In this document: positions 10,322-19,961 of the stretch, piece after piece
Position numbering within the stretch: position 1 is the stretch's first letter
How the letters are laid out: every line of letters begins with the position of its first letter
Origin: Aliarcobacter sp.
GTDB lineage: Bacteria > Campylobacterota > Campylobacteria > Campylobacterales > Arcobacteraceae
NCBI GenBank assembly: GCA_028689025.1
Contig: JAQTXA010000013.1
Span: 1 to 64,000 of the forward strand
Reading direction: 5' to 3'
DNA length: 64,000 nt
Made by a program: the position numbers and the translations under genes
The notes under the pieces: generated by a model
Told to the model about the DNA's origin: nothing
The model's database searches: none
The model's input: only the letters and a program-made list of their open reading frames with translations

Positions 10322-11040
10322 TATTTAGTATTACTTCCTATTTTTTCTATCAATGCACCATTTAGATCATCTATTGTTTTAACGGCTTTTTGCGCTTGTT
10401 CAAATCTTCTATTTGCATCTATTAGCTCAACCATTGCACTAACAGAATTAACATTTGACTTTTCAATTGCACCTGTGACTATCAAATTTTCATTATTTTC
10501 AAATGTTTCAATTCCAATAGTATTTTTTGCTAAATAAGTATTATCACCAGTTTTTTCCAAATTCTCATAAGATATTTTGACAACACCAACTTGAGATGCA
10601 GTATCTGTATCAATAACTATTGGCTCGTTATTAGCATTTAAAACATTATTTCCATTTGAATCAACTAGAAAATTATCTAAATTTTTAAATGCTCCATCTC
10701 TTGTATATGCTATATCACCATTTTGATTTTGTATCTTAAAAAAAGTGTCAGGATTACTCAAGGCAAAGTCTAATGCATTTCCTGTCATTGCAATAGGACC
10801 CATTTCAGTATTTATGAATTTTGAATCAATTTTTGGTATATTATTAGTTACTTCATTTATTTTTGTTGGTGTAGTATTTTGTTCTTGAGCTCTTTGTAAA
10901 TAATAATTAAAAGTAGTTTCAGAGGTCCCTTCTTGCTTAAAACCATTAGTATTTATGTTTGCTAAATTATTACTAATTTGATCTAATCTATTAATTTGAT
11001 TTATCATTGATGCGGCAAGTGGGTAAGTACCTTGATTCAT
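10321..11040 (-). CDS. flgF: Flagellar basal-body rod protein FlgF
   Basis: RLDQISNNLANINTNGFKQEGT N-terminus; C-terminal GAIEKSNVNSVSAMVELIDANRRFEQAQKAVKTIDD. Confidence 0.85.
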   Translation of the reverse strand: MNQGTYPLAASMINQINRLDQISNNLANINTNGFKQEGTSETTFNYYLQRAQEQNTTPTKINEVTNNIPKIDSKFINTEMGPIAMTGNALDFALSNPDTFFKIQNQNGDIAYTRDGAFKNLDNFLVDSNGNNVLNANNEPIVIDTDTASQVGVVKISYENLEKTGDNTYLAKNTIGIETFENNENLIVTGAIEKSNVNSVSAMVELIDANRRFEQAQKAVKTIDDLNGALIEKIGSNTK

Positions 11041-11057
11041 TAACTACTCCTTATTAT

Positions 11058-11990
11058 TTATTTGTTATGAGAAAATTCAGCAATTAATTTATCTAAATCA
11101 TCACCTATTAAGTCATCTGTGCTATCACCATGAATATGTTTAGCAATAGCTACATCTTTAGTTGCACCATCATCTTCAAATAAATTATTTAAATATGAAG
11201 ACAATTTTCTAATAACAGACATAACTCTTTCAATTTTTTGTCTATTAATATCATTAAATTGCATTAATTCCATAGCTTGAAAGATCTCAGAATCTTCTGA
11301 ATTAATTAAACTCTTTATACTTTTTAATGACTCTGATACTTTATTAGTATTTGATAAGTGTTCATTAAACACTTTTATATTTGGAAATTTGCTATTTAAT
11401 GTTGAAAGCAAATTAGCTTGCGTAGTAAAATATGACTCGAAATCTTTTATATAATTTCTTAATTCATTATTATTATCAAGCGTCAAACTTAAAACATCAA
11501 ATATTTGAGAAACTTTTTCTTCAGAATCATTTGCAACTTGACTTAATTGATTAACTACTTTTGTATCTTTTTCAGCTGGGAAGGGGAATATTCCTTCTTT
11601 TATCTTAGTATTAGTCCAATCATTTACTATCTCATCTTCACTTCTATCTGGTTTCTTTTCAGATTTTTTCTCTACAACAACTTCTTTTTCAGGTTCAGAA
11701 ATAATCTCTTCCACGGGAGAAGATGTATTCTCATTTGCGTTCTCTATTTCACTTAATAATTTTTCGATATCAGAACTGCTAACACTAGCAGTAGTTGCTT
11801 TTAATTCAACAACATTCTCTTCTGTTTTCTCATTATCAAATTTGATATCTTCTTTTAGACCTTCTGTTTGAGATAATAACTCCTCAATTTCTTGAGTATT
11901 AACTGCAACAGTTTCATCTTCAGCCTCAACATCATCTTCAATATCAAGTCCATTCATTAAAGCTTCAATCTCTTCTTGGCTCATACTCAT
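11058..11990 (-). CDS. cheZ: CheZ-like CheY-P phosphatase with FliM-type N-terminal peptides
   Basis: MELMQFNDINRQKIERVMSVIRKL matches the CheZ active helix (D-x-x-x-Q). N-terminus has MSQEEIEALMNGL and two further EIEELL/DIEKLL repeats. cheY is immediately upstream. Confidence 0.75.
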   Translation of the reverse strand: MSMSQEEIEALMNGLDIEDDVEAEDETVAVNTQEIEELLSQTEGLKEDIKFDNEKTEENVVELKATTASVSSSDIEKLLSEIENANENTSSPVEEIISEPEKEVVVEKKSEKKPDRSEDEIVNDWTNTKIKEGIFPFPAEKDTKVVNQLSQVANDSEEKVSQIFDVLSLTLDNNNELRNYIKDFESYFTTQANLLSTLNSKFPNIKVFNEHLSNTNKVSESLKSIKSLINSEDSEIFQAMELMQFNDINRQKIERVMSVIRKLSSYLNNLFEDDGATKDVAIAKHIHGDSTDDLIGDDLDKLIAEFSHNK

Positions 11991-12004
11991 GATAATACCT
12001 TATA

Positions 12005-12376
12005 TTATTTTTTTAATACTCCGTCAAGCTTCTCTTTTAAAACTTCCGCGTTAAATGGTTTTACTATATAATTATTAACACCTGCCTTTAACGCAGTAAT
12101 AACTTCACCTTTCCCACCTTCAGTTGTAATCATAATGATAGGTGTCTTTTGGTGCATACCTTCGCCCCTAACTTTTTTAACTAGTTCTAGGCCATTCATA
12201 TTAGGCATATTCCAATCTGTTAATATAACATCATAGCGACTTTCACCAAGTAATTTCCATGCCTTTACACCATCTTCGGCTTCATCGAAACTATCTTTAG
12301 TAAATCCTAATTGCATAACCACATTTCCAATGATTCTTCTCATTGTAGAGCTATCATCAACTATTAGAATTCTCAT
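12005..12376 (-). CDS. cheY: Chemotaxis response regulator CheY
   Basis: MRILIVDDSSTMRRII...DVILTDWNMPNMNGLELVKKVR...MITTEGG...YIVKPF single receiver domain. Confidence 0.95.
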   Translation of the reverse strand: MRILIVDDSSTMRRIIGNVVMQLGFTKDSFDEAEDGVKAWKLLGESRYDVILTDWNMPNMNGLELVKKVRGEGMHQKTPIIMITTEGGKGEVITALKAGVNNYIVKPFNAEVLKEKLDGVLKK

Positions 12377-12535
12377 TAAGTATCCCTTTATTTATAAATA
12401 TATTCAATTTATATGCATTATATATAATTTGTTTTAAATTTACACTTAATGCATCAAAAAAATAATCTCTTAAATTTATCTAAATTTAATTAATCTTAAA
12501 ATATAATAAATATATGCAACTTTAAAGGATATACC
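12377..12535. promoter_or_regulatory. Divergent promoter region between cheY and flgG
   Basis: 159 bp very AT-rich intergenic region between divergent genes; TATAATAAA-like element near 12499 and AAAGGA ribosome-binding site before the GTG start at 12536. Confidence 0.5.
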
Positions 12536-13324
12536 GTGATTAGAGGACTCTATACAGCAGCAACAGGTATGAACTCAATGCAACATCAAATTGATGTGAC
12601 ATCAAATAATATAGCCAATGTTAATACTACAGGTTTTAAACAAGATAGAGCTGAATTTCAAGACTTAATGTATGAATCACTAAATTATACTGCTGGTCAA
12701 ACAACACAAACAACTATTAATCCTACGGGTATCGATGTTGGGCTTGGAGTTAGAGTTTCTGGTATTCAAAAGAATTTTACAGAGGGTGATTTAAAACTAA
12801 CATCAAATACTCTAGATTTAGCTATTCAAGGAAAAGGATTTTTTCAAATAACATTGCCAAGTGGTGAGACAGCTTATACTAGAAATGGCGCGTTTAAATT
12901 AGATAATCAAGGTTCTATCGTAAATTCAAGTGGTTATCCACTAAATCCAGAAATTGTTGTTCCTGACAATGTTACAGATTTATCTATTGCAAAAGATGGT
13001 ACAGTTACAGCAACAGATCCGCAAACAAGTGCGACAGTTGACTTAGGCCAAATAACTGTTGCAGACTTTATAAATCCAGCTGGTCTTACGCCTTTAGGTG
13101 ATTCTTTATTCATGAAAAGTGATGCTTCAGGTGATGTTTTAGAAGGTAATCCAACTGAAAGTCAATTTGGAAGCATTCAACAGGGTATGATTGAATTATC
13201 AAATGTGAAGTTAGTTAATGAAATGGTTGATTTAATTACAGCACAAAGAGCTTATGAAGCTAACTCAAAAGCAATTACAACTGCAGATGGAATGCTTGAT
13301 ACAGTTAATAGATTAAAAAACTAA
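12536..13324 (+). CDS. flgG: Flagellar distal rod protein FlgG (GTG start)
   Basis: [47 protein letters not shown], canonical FlgG; [28 protein letters not shown]-like C-terminus. Confidence 0.96.
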   Translation: [262 protein letters not shown]

Positions 13325-13342
13325 AGTAATTAAATAAAATTT

Positions 13343-13723
13343 ATGAATTTAGAAGAATTAAAAAAACTTCGCGAAGAAAAATTTTTAGCTCATAAAAGAA
13401 AAAAACGAGAATATTATTTAAAGAAAAAAGAAAAAGAAGTAAAAAAAGTTTATGATTATGATAATGAACTTAATAATGACAATTTTACACTTACAATAAA
13501 AGAAATAATTAAAGCTCAAAAAAATTATTTAGACAATAGAAAAGATATAATAATTACAAAACTAAATACTTACAAAGAGAAAAAAAAAGAGTATTATGAG
13601 CTTAATAAAGAAAAAAGACTTGAATATGACAAAGAGTACAGAGAAAAAAGAAAAGAAGAGCTTAAGCAATATAGAAAAGAGTATTATAGAAAATTAAAAG
13701 AAAATAAAAGTTTAAAAGAGTAA
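13343..13723 (+). CDS. K/E/Y-rich helical orphan protein
   Basis: 126 aa, extremely charged (KEYYRKLKENKSLKE etc.), tightly packed between flgG and the next ORF (3 nt gap). Confidence 0.65.
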   Translation: MNLEELKKLREEKFLAHKRKKREYYLKKKEKEVKKVYDYDNELNNDNFTLTIKEIIKAQKNYLDNRKDIIITKLNTYKEKKKEYYELNKEKRLEYDKEYREKRKEELKQYRKEYYRKLKENKSLKE

Positions 13724-13725
13724 AA

Positions 13726-14724
13726 ATGGCAGATGATAACAACCAACTAGATCCTAATAATATAAATTATACAACTAATTCTTATGGTTCAAATAGTGAA
13801 GAAACAAATGAGGAAGATGTTGATAATAATTTGGAAGAAATAAATGAATCTCCAATTGAATTAAATGAAGAATTTATAAAACCAAAAAAAGCACTTCTCC
13901 CCCAAATATTAATAGGAATTGTTGCACTTTTACTTTTACTCTTGATTATTGGTGCAGTACTTTACTTTAGTGGTTTTTTTACACCTAAAGAAATAGAAAA
14001 AGTTGAAATAAATGAAGTAACTCCTCTAGTAGAAAAAATTGAAACAAATGAGAATAGTTATAAATTTGATATAAAAGATATCAATTCTAAAAAATTGAAT
14101 GAACAGCTTGCAAATTTAACTAGCAAAAGTATAAATAATGAAAAAATTGAAGAAGTAGAAAAAAAAGCGAATGAGAAAAAACTATTTGAGGAACAAAAAC
14201 AAAAAGAAGATGAATTATTAAAAAATCAGGAAAAAGAGCTATTAGAACAAAAAGCACAACTTGAAGAAAAAAAACAAGAATTAGAAAAACAAAAAGCAGA
14301 GCTTGAAGCGATGAAAGAGCAAGCAATACAATTAAAAAATGAACTAACTAATACTACTAAAAATGATACTGAAGAAACACCTAATCAGAAAATAGGAAAA
14401 AATATTAATTCAAAAGATACAGATATAAGTAATGAAAATAATAATTCAATAAAAAAAGAAAATAATAGTAGTTTCCTATTATTCATTAGTGTTGCAAAAA
14501 TAAAAGGCGTTTTATATAAAAAATACTTAGATAAAATTGTTGCTGTAAATCCTGATATTAAGCTATGTAGAGATGATGGGAATAGAATTGAACTCTATTA
14601 TGGACCTTTTGAAAATAATGAAGATAGAGCTAATTTATTAAGTAAATTAATTAGTAATAAATTTAATGAAGCTTATGAATTAGAATTTACACAAGAAGAG
14701 TATGATAAAAGATGTAACTATTAA
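13726..14724 (+). CDS. Single-pass membrane protein, coiled coil plus C-terminal SPOR-like domain
   Basis: TM ILIGIVALLLLLLIIGAVLYF; coiled coil KLFEEQKQKEDELLKNQEKELLEQ...; C-terminal YKKYLDKIVAVNPDIKLCRDDGNRIELYYGPFENNEDRANLLSKL. Confidence 0.75.
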   Translation: MADDNNQLDPNNINYTTNSYGSNSEETNEEDVDNNLEEINESPIELNEEFIKPKKALLPQILIGIVALLLLLLIIGAVLYFSGFFTPKEIEKVEINEVTPLVEKIETNENSYKFDIKDINSKKLNEQLANLTSKSINNEKIEEVEKKANEKKLFEEQKQKEDELLKNQEKELLEQKAQLEEKKQELEKQKAELEAMKEQAIQLKNELTNTTKNDTEETPNQKIGKNINSKDTDISNENNNSIKKENNSSFLLFISVAKIKGVLYKKYLDKIVAVNPDIKLCRDDGNRIELYYGPFENNEDRANLLSKLISNKFNEAYELEFTQEEYDKRCNY

Positions 14725-14725
14725 T

Positions 14726-15265
14726 TTAAGAGTTTTCTAAAATAATTAGTGAATCTTTTACTTCTATTTTTTTATCATTGATATTTATATTTAAAATGTA
14801 TTTATCAAACATATGAGGTATTAAGAATACTTTTGCATGACCTTTTTCAATAAGTTCATCAGAAGTTTGAATTTCTAAATAATCATTTAAAGGATATCTT
14901 TGTATCTCTTTAACCTGACCTAATAACAAATCATTTTCATAAACGTTACAAGAGATTAAATCAAACCAAAAGAATTCATTCTTTTTTAATTTACAACTCT
15001 GTTTTGTTTGCTCAATGGTTGAATATAGTTCTTGATTAGTCAGTTTTTTAGAAGTTTCGAGATCATCAAAATTTTCAAATTTTATTAATTCTCGAGAAGT
15101 ATTATATTCAGCTACTTTTAGTTCTAATTTTTTATTAGTTTTAAAAACAGCACCTTTTTTAAACTGTTCAGGAAAATCTGTATCCATAAAAAGTCTTAAG
15201 TGACCTTGTAATCCAACAGCTTTTCCTAACTTAGCTACAAATATATCATTACTATTCATAGACAA
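14726..15265 (-). CDS. rimM: 16S rRNA processing protein RimM
   Basis: VAKLGKAVGLQGHLRLF...; DFPEQF; syntenic with khpA-rpsP-ffh. Confidence 0.9.
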   Translation of the reverse strand: MSMNSNDIFVAKLGKAVGLQGHLRLFMDTDFPEQFKKGAVFKTNKKLELKVAEYNTSRELIKFENFDDLETSKKLTNQELYSTIEQTKQSCKLKKNEFFWFDLISCNVYENDLLLGQVKEIQRYPLNDYLEIQTSDELIEKGHAKVFLIPHMFDKYILNININDKKIEVKDSLIILENS

Positions 15266-15505
15266 CTATTTCACCACTACTTGTATTTTATATGAAATAC
15301 CATCTTTTGCTTTACAACCATTTGCCATAGTTTTTAAAGCATTAATCATATTACCATTTTTACCAATAAGCTTGCCAATATCAACACTGTTTACACTAAT
15401 AATAATTTCAGCAAAATTATCATCAATTAATTCTTTTGTAATAGTAACATCCTCAGGAACACTTACAATTAGTTTTGCATAGTTTTCTATAAATTTAGTA
15501 ATCAT
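15266..15505 (-). CDS. khpA: KH-domain RNA-binding protein KhpA
   Basis: SVDIGKLIGKNGNMINALKTM KH motif; between rpsP and rimM. Confidence 0.88.
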   Translation of the reverse strand: MITKFIENYAKLIVSVPEDVTITKELIDDNFAEIIISVNSVDIGKLIGKNGNMINALKTMANGCKAKDGISYKIQVVVK

Positions 15506-15523
15506 ATTATTTTCTAATTATAA

Positions 15524-15751
15524 TTATTTAGAAGCTAGTTTTTTAACTTTTTCAGAAGGTTTAGCACCAACACTTAACCAATAGTTATATCTTTCTTCGT
15601 CAATTTTTAATACTTTTGGCTCAACTACTGGGTTGAAATAACCAATTGATTCAATCCAACCTGAATCTCTTCTTTTTCTTGAATCTGTTACAACGATTCT
15701 ATAAAATGGTTTTTTGTTTCTTCCCATTCTTGTTAATCTAATTACTGTCAT
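15524..15751 (-). CDS. rpsP: 30S ribosomal protein S16
   Basis: [41 protein letters not shown]. Confidence 0.98.
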   Translation of the reverse strand: MTVIRLTRMGRNKKPFYRIVVTDSRKRRDSGWIESIGYFNPVVEPKVLKIDEERYNYWLSVGAKPSEKVKKLASK

Positions 15752-15839
15752 GTTTTCTTTCCTTTTTTTTAATTATAGTATTGAATTCTGAACTCCAAAA
15801 CAAAAGTTAAAAGTTCACAGCTCAACACTATTAAATTTT

Positions 15840-17207
15840 CTATCTTGGGATTTTTGGCATCCCACCAGGTCCCATTTGAGACAACATATTTTGTAAACCT
15901 TTCATTCCGCCCTTAGAAGAAAGTTGTTTTGCCATTTTAGATGCATTCTTAAATTGTTTAAGAATTTTATTGATTTGAACCTCAGAAACTCCAGAACCAA
16001 CTGCTATTCTTTTTTTTCTGCTTGGGTTCATTAAATCTGGATTTTCTCTCTCTTTTGGAGTCATTGAACCAATAAGAGCTTTGATTCTTTTTATCTCAGC
16101 AGAGTTCTCAAAATCCATATCTTTAATAGGTCCAGCCATTTGTGAAAGACCTGGAATCATTCCAATAATAGACTTCATTGAACCTAATTTACTCATCATT
16201 GATAGTTGATCTAAAAAGTCATTAAAATTAAATTCACCTTTTTTAATCTTTTTACTAACTTCTTTTGCTTTTTTCTCATCAATAATTGCAGAAGTTTTTT
16301 CAGCAAGTCCTTCAATATCTCCAAGACCTAATAATCTTGAAACAATTCTATCAGGAATAAATACTTCTAAATCTGGCATTTTTTCACCAGTTCCAATAAA
16401 TCTTAAAGGAACTTCAACTTGATTAGCAATAGAAAGTGCAACTCCACCTTTTGTATCACCATCATATTTTGATAAAATAACTCCATCTATTCCAATTTTT
16501 TCTTTAAAAGTAGTTGCCGTTTTTGTAGCATCATGTCCAGTTAGTGCATCTGCCACATAAAAGATTTCATTTGGATTAATTGCATCTTTTACATTTTTTA
16601 ATTGAAGCATTAACTCTTCATCAATTGCTAGTCGTCCAGCTGTATCTATTAATAAAACATCATAATGTTCTTTAATAGCTTTCTCTTTAGCTGCAAGGGC
16701 AATTTTAATTGGATCAATTTCGGCATCATCAAAATAAATATCAACTTCAATTTGAGCTGCTATTTGTTTTAATTGCTCAACAGCTGCAAGTCTTTGTAAG
16801 TCACAAGCTGCTACTAAAACTTTTTTCTTTCTAGTTTTTAAGTAGTTTGCTAATTTACCTGTTGTTGTAGTTTTTCCAGAACCTTGAAGTCCTGTCATTA
16901 AAATTGTTGTTGGAGGTGTATTTGAGAAAACAAAACCTTGATTTCCAGGAACTGTTAAAAGTTTTGTTAATTCACTTTTTAAAGCTCTTAAAAATGAATC
17001 TTGTCCAATACCTGCATTTTTTGTTTGTAGTTCAATAGCACTAATAAGTTCTTTTGTAGTTTTATGATGAACATCAGCTTTTAATAAAGCTTTTTTTAAT
17101 TCAGCTGTAGCTTTTGTTAAAGCTGCAACATCATCTTGATGTCTTATTTTATTAACTGCATTTCGAATTGAGCCGGTTATTGAATCAAACAAAGTAAATC
17201 TCCACAA
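15840..17207 (-). CDS. ffh: Signal recognition particle protein Ffh
   Basis: TGLQGSGKTTTTGKLANYL, LIDTAGRLAIDEELM, C-terminal M domain. Confidence 0.98.
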   Translation of the reverse strand: MWRFTLFDSITGSIRNAVNKIRHQDDVAALTKATAELKKALLKADVHHKTTKELISAIELQTKNAGIGQDSFLRALKSELTKLLTVPGNQGFVFSNTPPTTILMTGLQGSGKTTTTGKLANYLKTRKKKVLVAACDLQRLAAVEQLKQIAAQIEVDIYFDDAEIDPIKIALAAKEKAIKEHYDVLLIDTAGRLAIDEELMLQLKNVKDAINPNEIFYVADALTGHDATKTATTFKEKIGIDGVILSKYDGDTKGGVALSIANQVEVPLRFIGTGEKMPDLEVFIPDRIVSRLLGLGDIEGLAEKTSAIIDEKKAKEVSKKIKKGEFNFNDFLDQLSMMSKLGSMKSIIGMIPGLSQMAGPIKDMDFENSAEIKRIKALIGSMTPKERENPDLMNPSRKKRIAVGSGVSEVQINKILKQFKNASKMAKQLSSKGGMKGLQNMLSQMGPGGMPKIPR

Positions 17208-17297
17208 TTTTTAAATTGCGTGATTTTACTTTAAATATACTTTATTCTAGATTAAATTACGAAGTGAGTTTAAGTAAATTTTTATATTTGTGTTTTT

Positions 17298-17325
17298 AAT
17301 AAAACCCTATTTATAGGGATTTATT
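17298..17325. terminator. Terminator-like hairpin downstream of the pseudouridine synthase gene
   Basis: AATAAA-a-CCCTAT-tt-ATAGGG-a-TTTATT stem; lies 3' of the minus-strand gene ending at 17342. Confidence 0.55.
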
Positions 17326-17341
17326 AAATTGTTAAACTTAA

Positions 17342-18100
17342 TTATGAATTAAAGTCATACACTCTGAACTCTTTTGGTTCAGGCGATTCAAAAACATAAT
17401 CAAAGATTTTAGTTACTTTTGAGTGAAGTAAAACTCTATTTATATTAGAAGCTGTTCTTCCATAAATTCCATCTCCAATAATTGGTAATCCCACAGAATT
17501 TAAATGTACTCTAATTTGGTGAGTTCTTCCAGATTCAATAACTACTTTAACTTTTGATTTATTACCTTCAACTAAAACAGGGTAAACTGTACTTTTTGCA
17601 GGTTTCCCTCTTTTTAAATCAATTTTTGATTTTGCCATTCCTCTATCTTTTGTTGTTAGAATTGGTTTATCAATCTCAATTTCTTCAACAACTTTACCTT
17701 CAACAATAGCTACATACTCTTTATAAACTCTATTTTCTTTGAACTCTTTAATTGCTTTTTTCTGAAAATCTTCATTTTTTGCAAACATCATTACACCACT
17801 TGTCTCTTTATCAAGTCTGTTTAATAAAATTGCACCTTCATATTTTTTAGCAACATCATCAGCAGTCAAAAATGCTGGTTTATCTACTACTAAAATATCA
17901 TTATCTTGAAAAATTACTCTTATTTTTGAAATCTCTTTGATATTAAATTTTGTATCACTTCTAATTTCACCACGTGCTATTAAAACTTTTTGTTCACCAA
18001 CTTTTACAACACCTCTATCAATTAACTCTTTTGCTTTTGAGTTTGATATATTTTCTTGTAGTGCTAATAGTTTATACGCTTTATCATAAGTTACAGCCAT
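17342..18100 (-). CDS. RluA-family pseudouridine synthase
   Basis: S4-like N-terminus; LLNRLDKETSGVMMFAKN catalytic motif; ESGRTHQIRVHL. Confidence 0.9.
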   Translation of the reverse strand: MAVTYDKAYKLLALQENISNSKAKELIDRGVVKVGEQKVLIARGEIRSDTKFNIKEISKIRVIFQDNDILVVDKPAFLTADDVAKKYEGAILLNRLDKETSGVMMFAKNEDFQKKAIKEFKENRVYKEYVAIVEGKVVEEIEIDKPILTTKDRGMAKSKIDLKRGKPAKSTVYPVLVEGNKSKVKVVIESGRTHQIRVHLNSVGLPIIGDGIYGRTASNINRVLLHSKVTKIFDYVFESPEPKEFRVYDFNS

Positions 18101-19239
18101 CTGTTTATCTCCTTTATTATAGGTTCCATTGAACCTGCTTTTGTTAGAATTGGTTTATCTAAATTTTCTATATTATTTAAATAATCACCTAATTCATCAT
18201 TTTCTATTAAATAGTAATTTTTTATGCAATCAAAAAGTGATTTTTGATTAAATATATTTTTACCACTTATAATCTTACAATTAAAAAAAGCAGGCTCAAT
18301 TGGATTATGCCCACCAATTTTTTCAAATGCACCACCTAAAATAACCACATCTGATATTGCATAAATATCATTTAATATTCCCATTTTATCTACTAAAATT
18401 ATATCAGATTTAAAATCTTCCTTTATAGAGTATCTATTATATGAAATATCTTTATCTTTTATAAATTCACGAATTTGTAAATCAACTTTATCAAATCTCT
18501 CTGGATGTCTTGGAACTATTACTAATTTACCTTGCTCTTTTTTATAAGCATCTAAAATTAATTTTTCCTCATTTTCATGGGTACTTGCAGCCGTTATTAA
18601 AATACTATTAGGTTTTTCAAATCTAATATTTACTTTTGGTAACTGTGCTAATTTTATATTTCCAATAACTTCCACATTAGAAGCTCCAAGTTCTTCAAGT
18701 CTGCGTTTATCAACTTCACTTTGTGCAAAAACTTTATCAATATTTTTAAATATTTTTTTATAAAAAAAAGAAAATCTTTTATATGATTTATACGATTTAT
18801 CTGAGATTCTTGCATTTATCAATAAAGTTTTTGCACCTTTTTTCTTTGCAAATAAGAAAAGAAAATACCAAAGTTCAGCTTCCATTACAACTAAAACTTT
18901 TTGTTTATTTATCCAAAATGGTAAAAATATCTCAAAAGGTAAATACCTCACATTTGAAGATATATTTTTTGCTTCTTCAAATCCTGTATTTGTAATAACT
19001 GAGATGTTTGCATCTTTTAGATAATTTTCAATCAAAGGTTTTATAGCTTTTGTTTCACCCATTGAACACGAATGAAACCAAATGCCATTCTCTTTAAATG
19101 ATGGATTACCTTTTAAAAAGAATTTTGCTGGTATTGCTTGTCTATATTTAGAATTTCGAGATTTGAATATTAAATAAGGAGTTGCAAGTATATAAATAAA
19201 ACTTAAAACTAAGTAATAAAATATACTAAAAAGGCTCAA
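18091..19239 (-). CDS. waaA: 3-deoxy-D-manno-octulosonic acid transferase
   Basis: GIWFHSCSMGETKAIKPLIE, LMEAELWYFLF, AASTHENEEKLILDAY, GGAFEKIGGHNPIEPAFF. Confidence 0.92.
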   Translation of the reverse strand: MSLFSIFYYLVLSFIYILATPYLIFKSRNSKYRQAIPAKFFLKGNPSFKENGIWFHSCSMGETKAIKPLIENYLKDANISVITNTGFEEAKNISSNVRYLPFEIFLPFWINKQKVLVVMEAELWYFLFLFAKKKGAKTLLINARISDKSYKSYKRFSFFYKKIFKNIDKVFAQSEVDKRRLEELGASNVEVIGNIKLAQLPKVNIRFEKPNSILITAASTHENEEKLILDAYKKEQGKLVIVPRHPERFDKVDLQIREFIKDKDISYNRYSIKEDFKSDIILVDKMGILNDIYAISDVVILGGAFEKIGGHNPIEPAFFNCKIISGKNIFNQKSLFDCIKNYYLIENDELGDYLNNIENLDKPILTKAGSMEPIIKEINRWL

Positions 19240-19241
19240 GA

Positions 19242-19961
19242 TTAAGCCTCTTCTATTTCGTCTTCTTTATAAAGGATTCTTCCACAATGTGGACAATTAA
19301 CAATTTCTTCTGCTTTAATAACTTCTGCATAAGTTTTATCATTAATTTTCATATAACATCCATAACATGCTTGTTTTTTTACAGGAACAACAGCTGAGTC
19401 TTTTGCCCATCTTTTGATTTTTTCATAAAAAGTTAAAATTTTATTATCAAATTTCTCTAATAATTCACTTCTTTCTTGATATACAACATTTCTTTCTTTG
19501 CTAATCTCTTCAATTGTACCATCAACTGCAACTTGGATTTCTTTAATATCTTCTTCTTCAACGGCAAGTTTTTCTTGTAACTCTTTTAAAGTTACTTCTT
19601 TATTTTTTGTAAGATTGTCTAATCTATCAATCTCTTCATTTGCAAATGAAATTTGCTCTTTTGCAATTTCTTCTTCTAATTGTAAAGCTTTTAACTCTTT
19701 TTCGTTATTAACATCTTTATTTTTTTTAGCGATGTTTTCTAACTTAGTTTTTAATTCTGCTAAATGAATATTATTTTTTGTTCTTTTTGATTTTACATCA
19801 TCTATTTCTAAATAAATAGAATTAATTGATGCTTTGATTGATGCTGCTGTTTCAACAAATGTTGCTAATTTAGCTTTTTCATTTTCAATCTTTGGCTCAA
19901 ACATACTAATTGCTGTATCAAATTTTGATAATTTGATTAAATCCTCTAAATACTTATTCAA
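19242..19961 (-). CDS. Coiled-coil zinc-ribbon protein (HP0958/FlgZ-like)
   Basis: Long helical N-terminus plus C-terminal CYGCYMKINDK...VNCPHCGRILY C4 zinc ribbon. Confidence 0.85.
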   Translation of the reverse strand: MNKYLEDLIKLSKFDTAISMFEPKIENEKAKLATFVETAASIKASINSIYLEIDDVKSKRTKNNIHLAELKTKLENIAKKNKDVNNEKELKALQLEEEIAKEQISFANEEIDRLDNLTKNKEVTLKELQEKLAVEEEDIKEIQVAVDGTIEEISKERNVVYQERSELLEKFDNKILTFYEKIKRWAKDSAVVPVKKQACYGCYMKINDKTYAEVIKAEEIVNCPHCGRILYKEDEIEEA

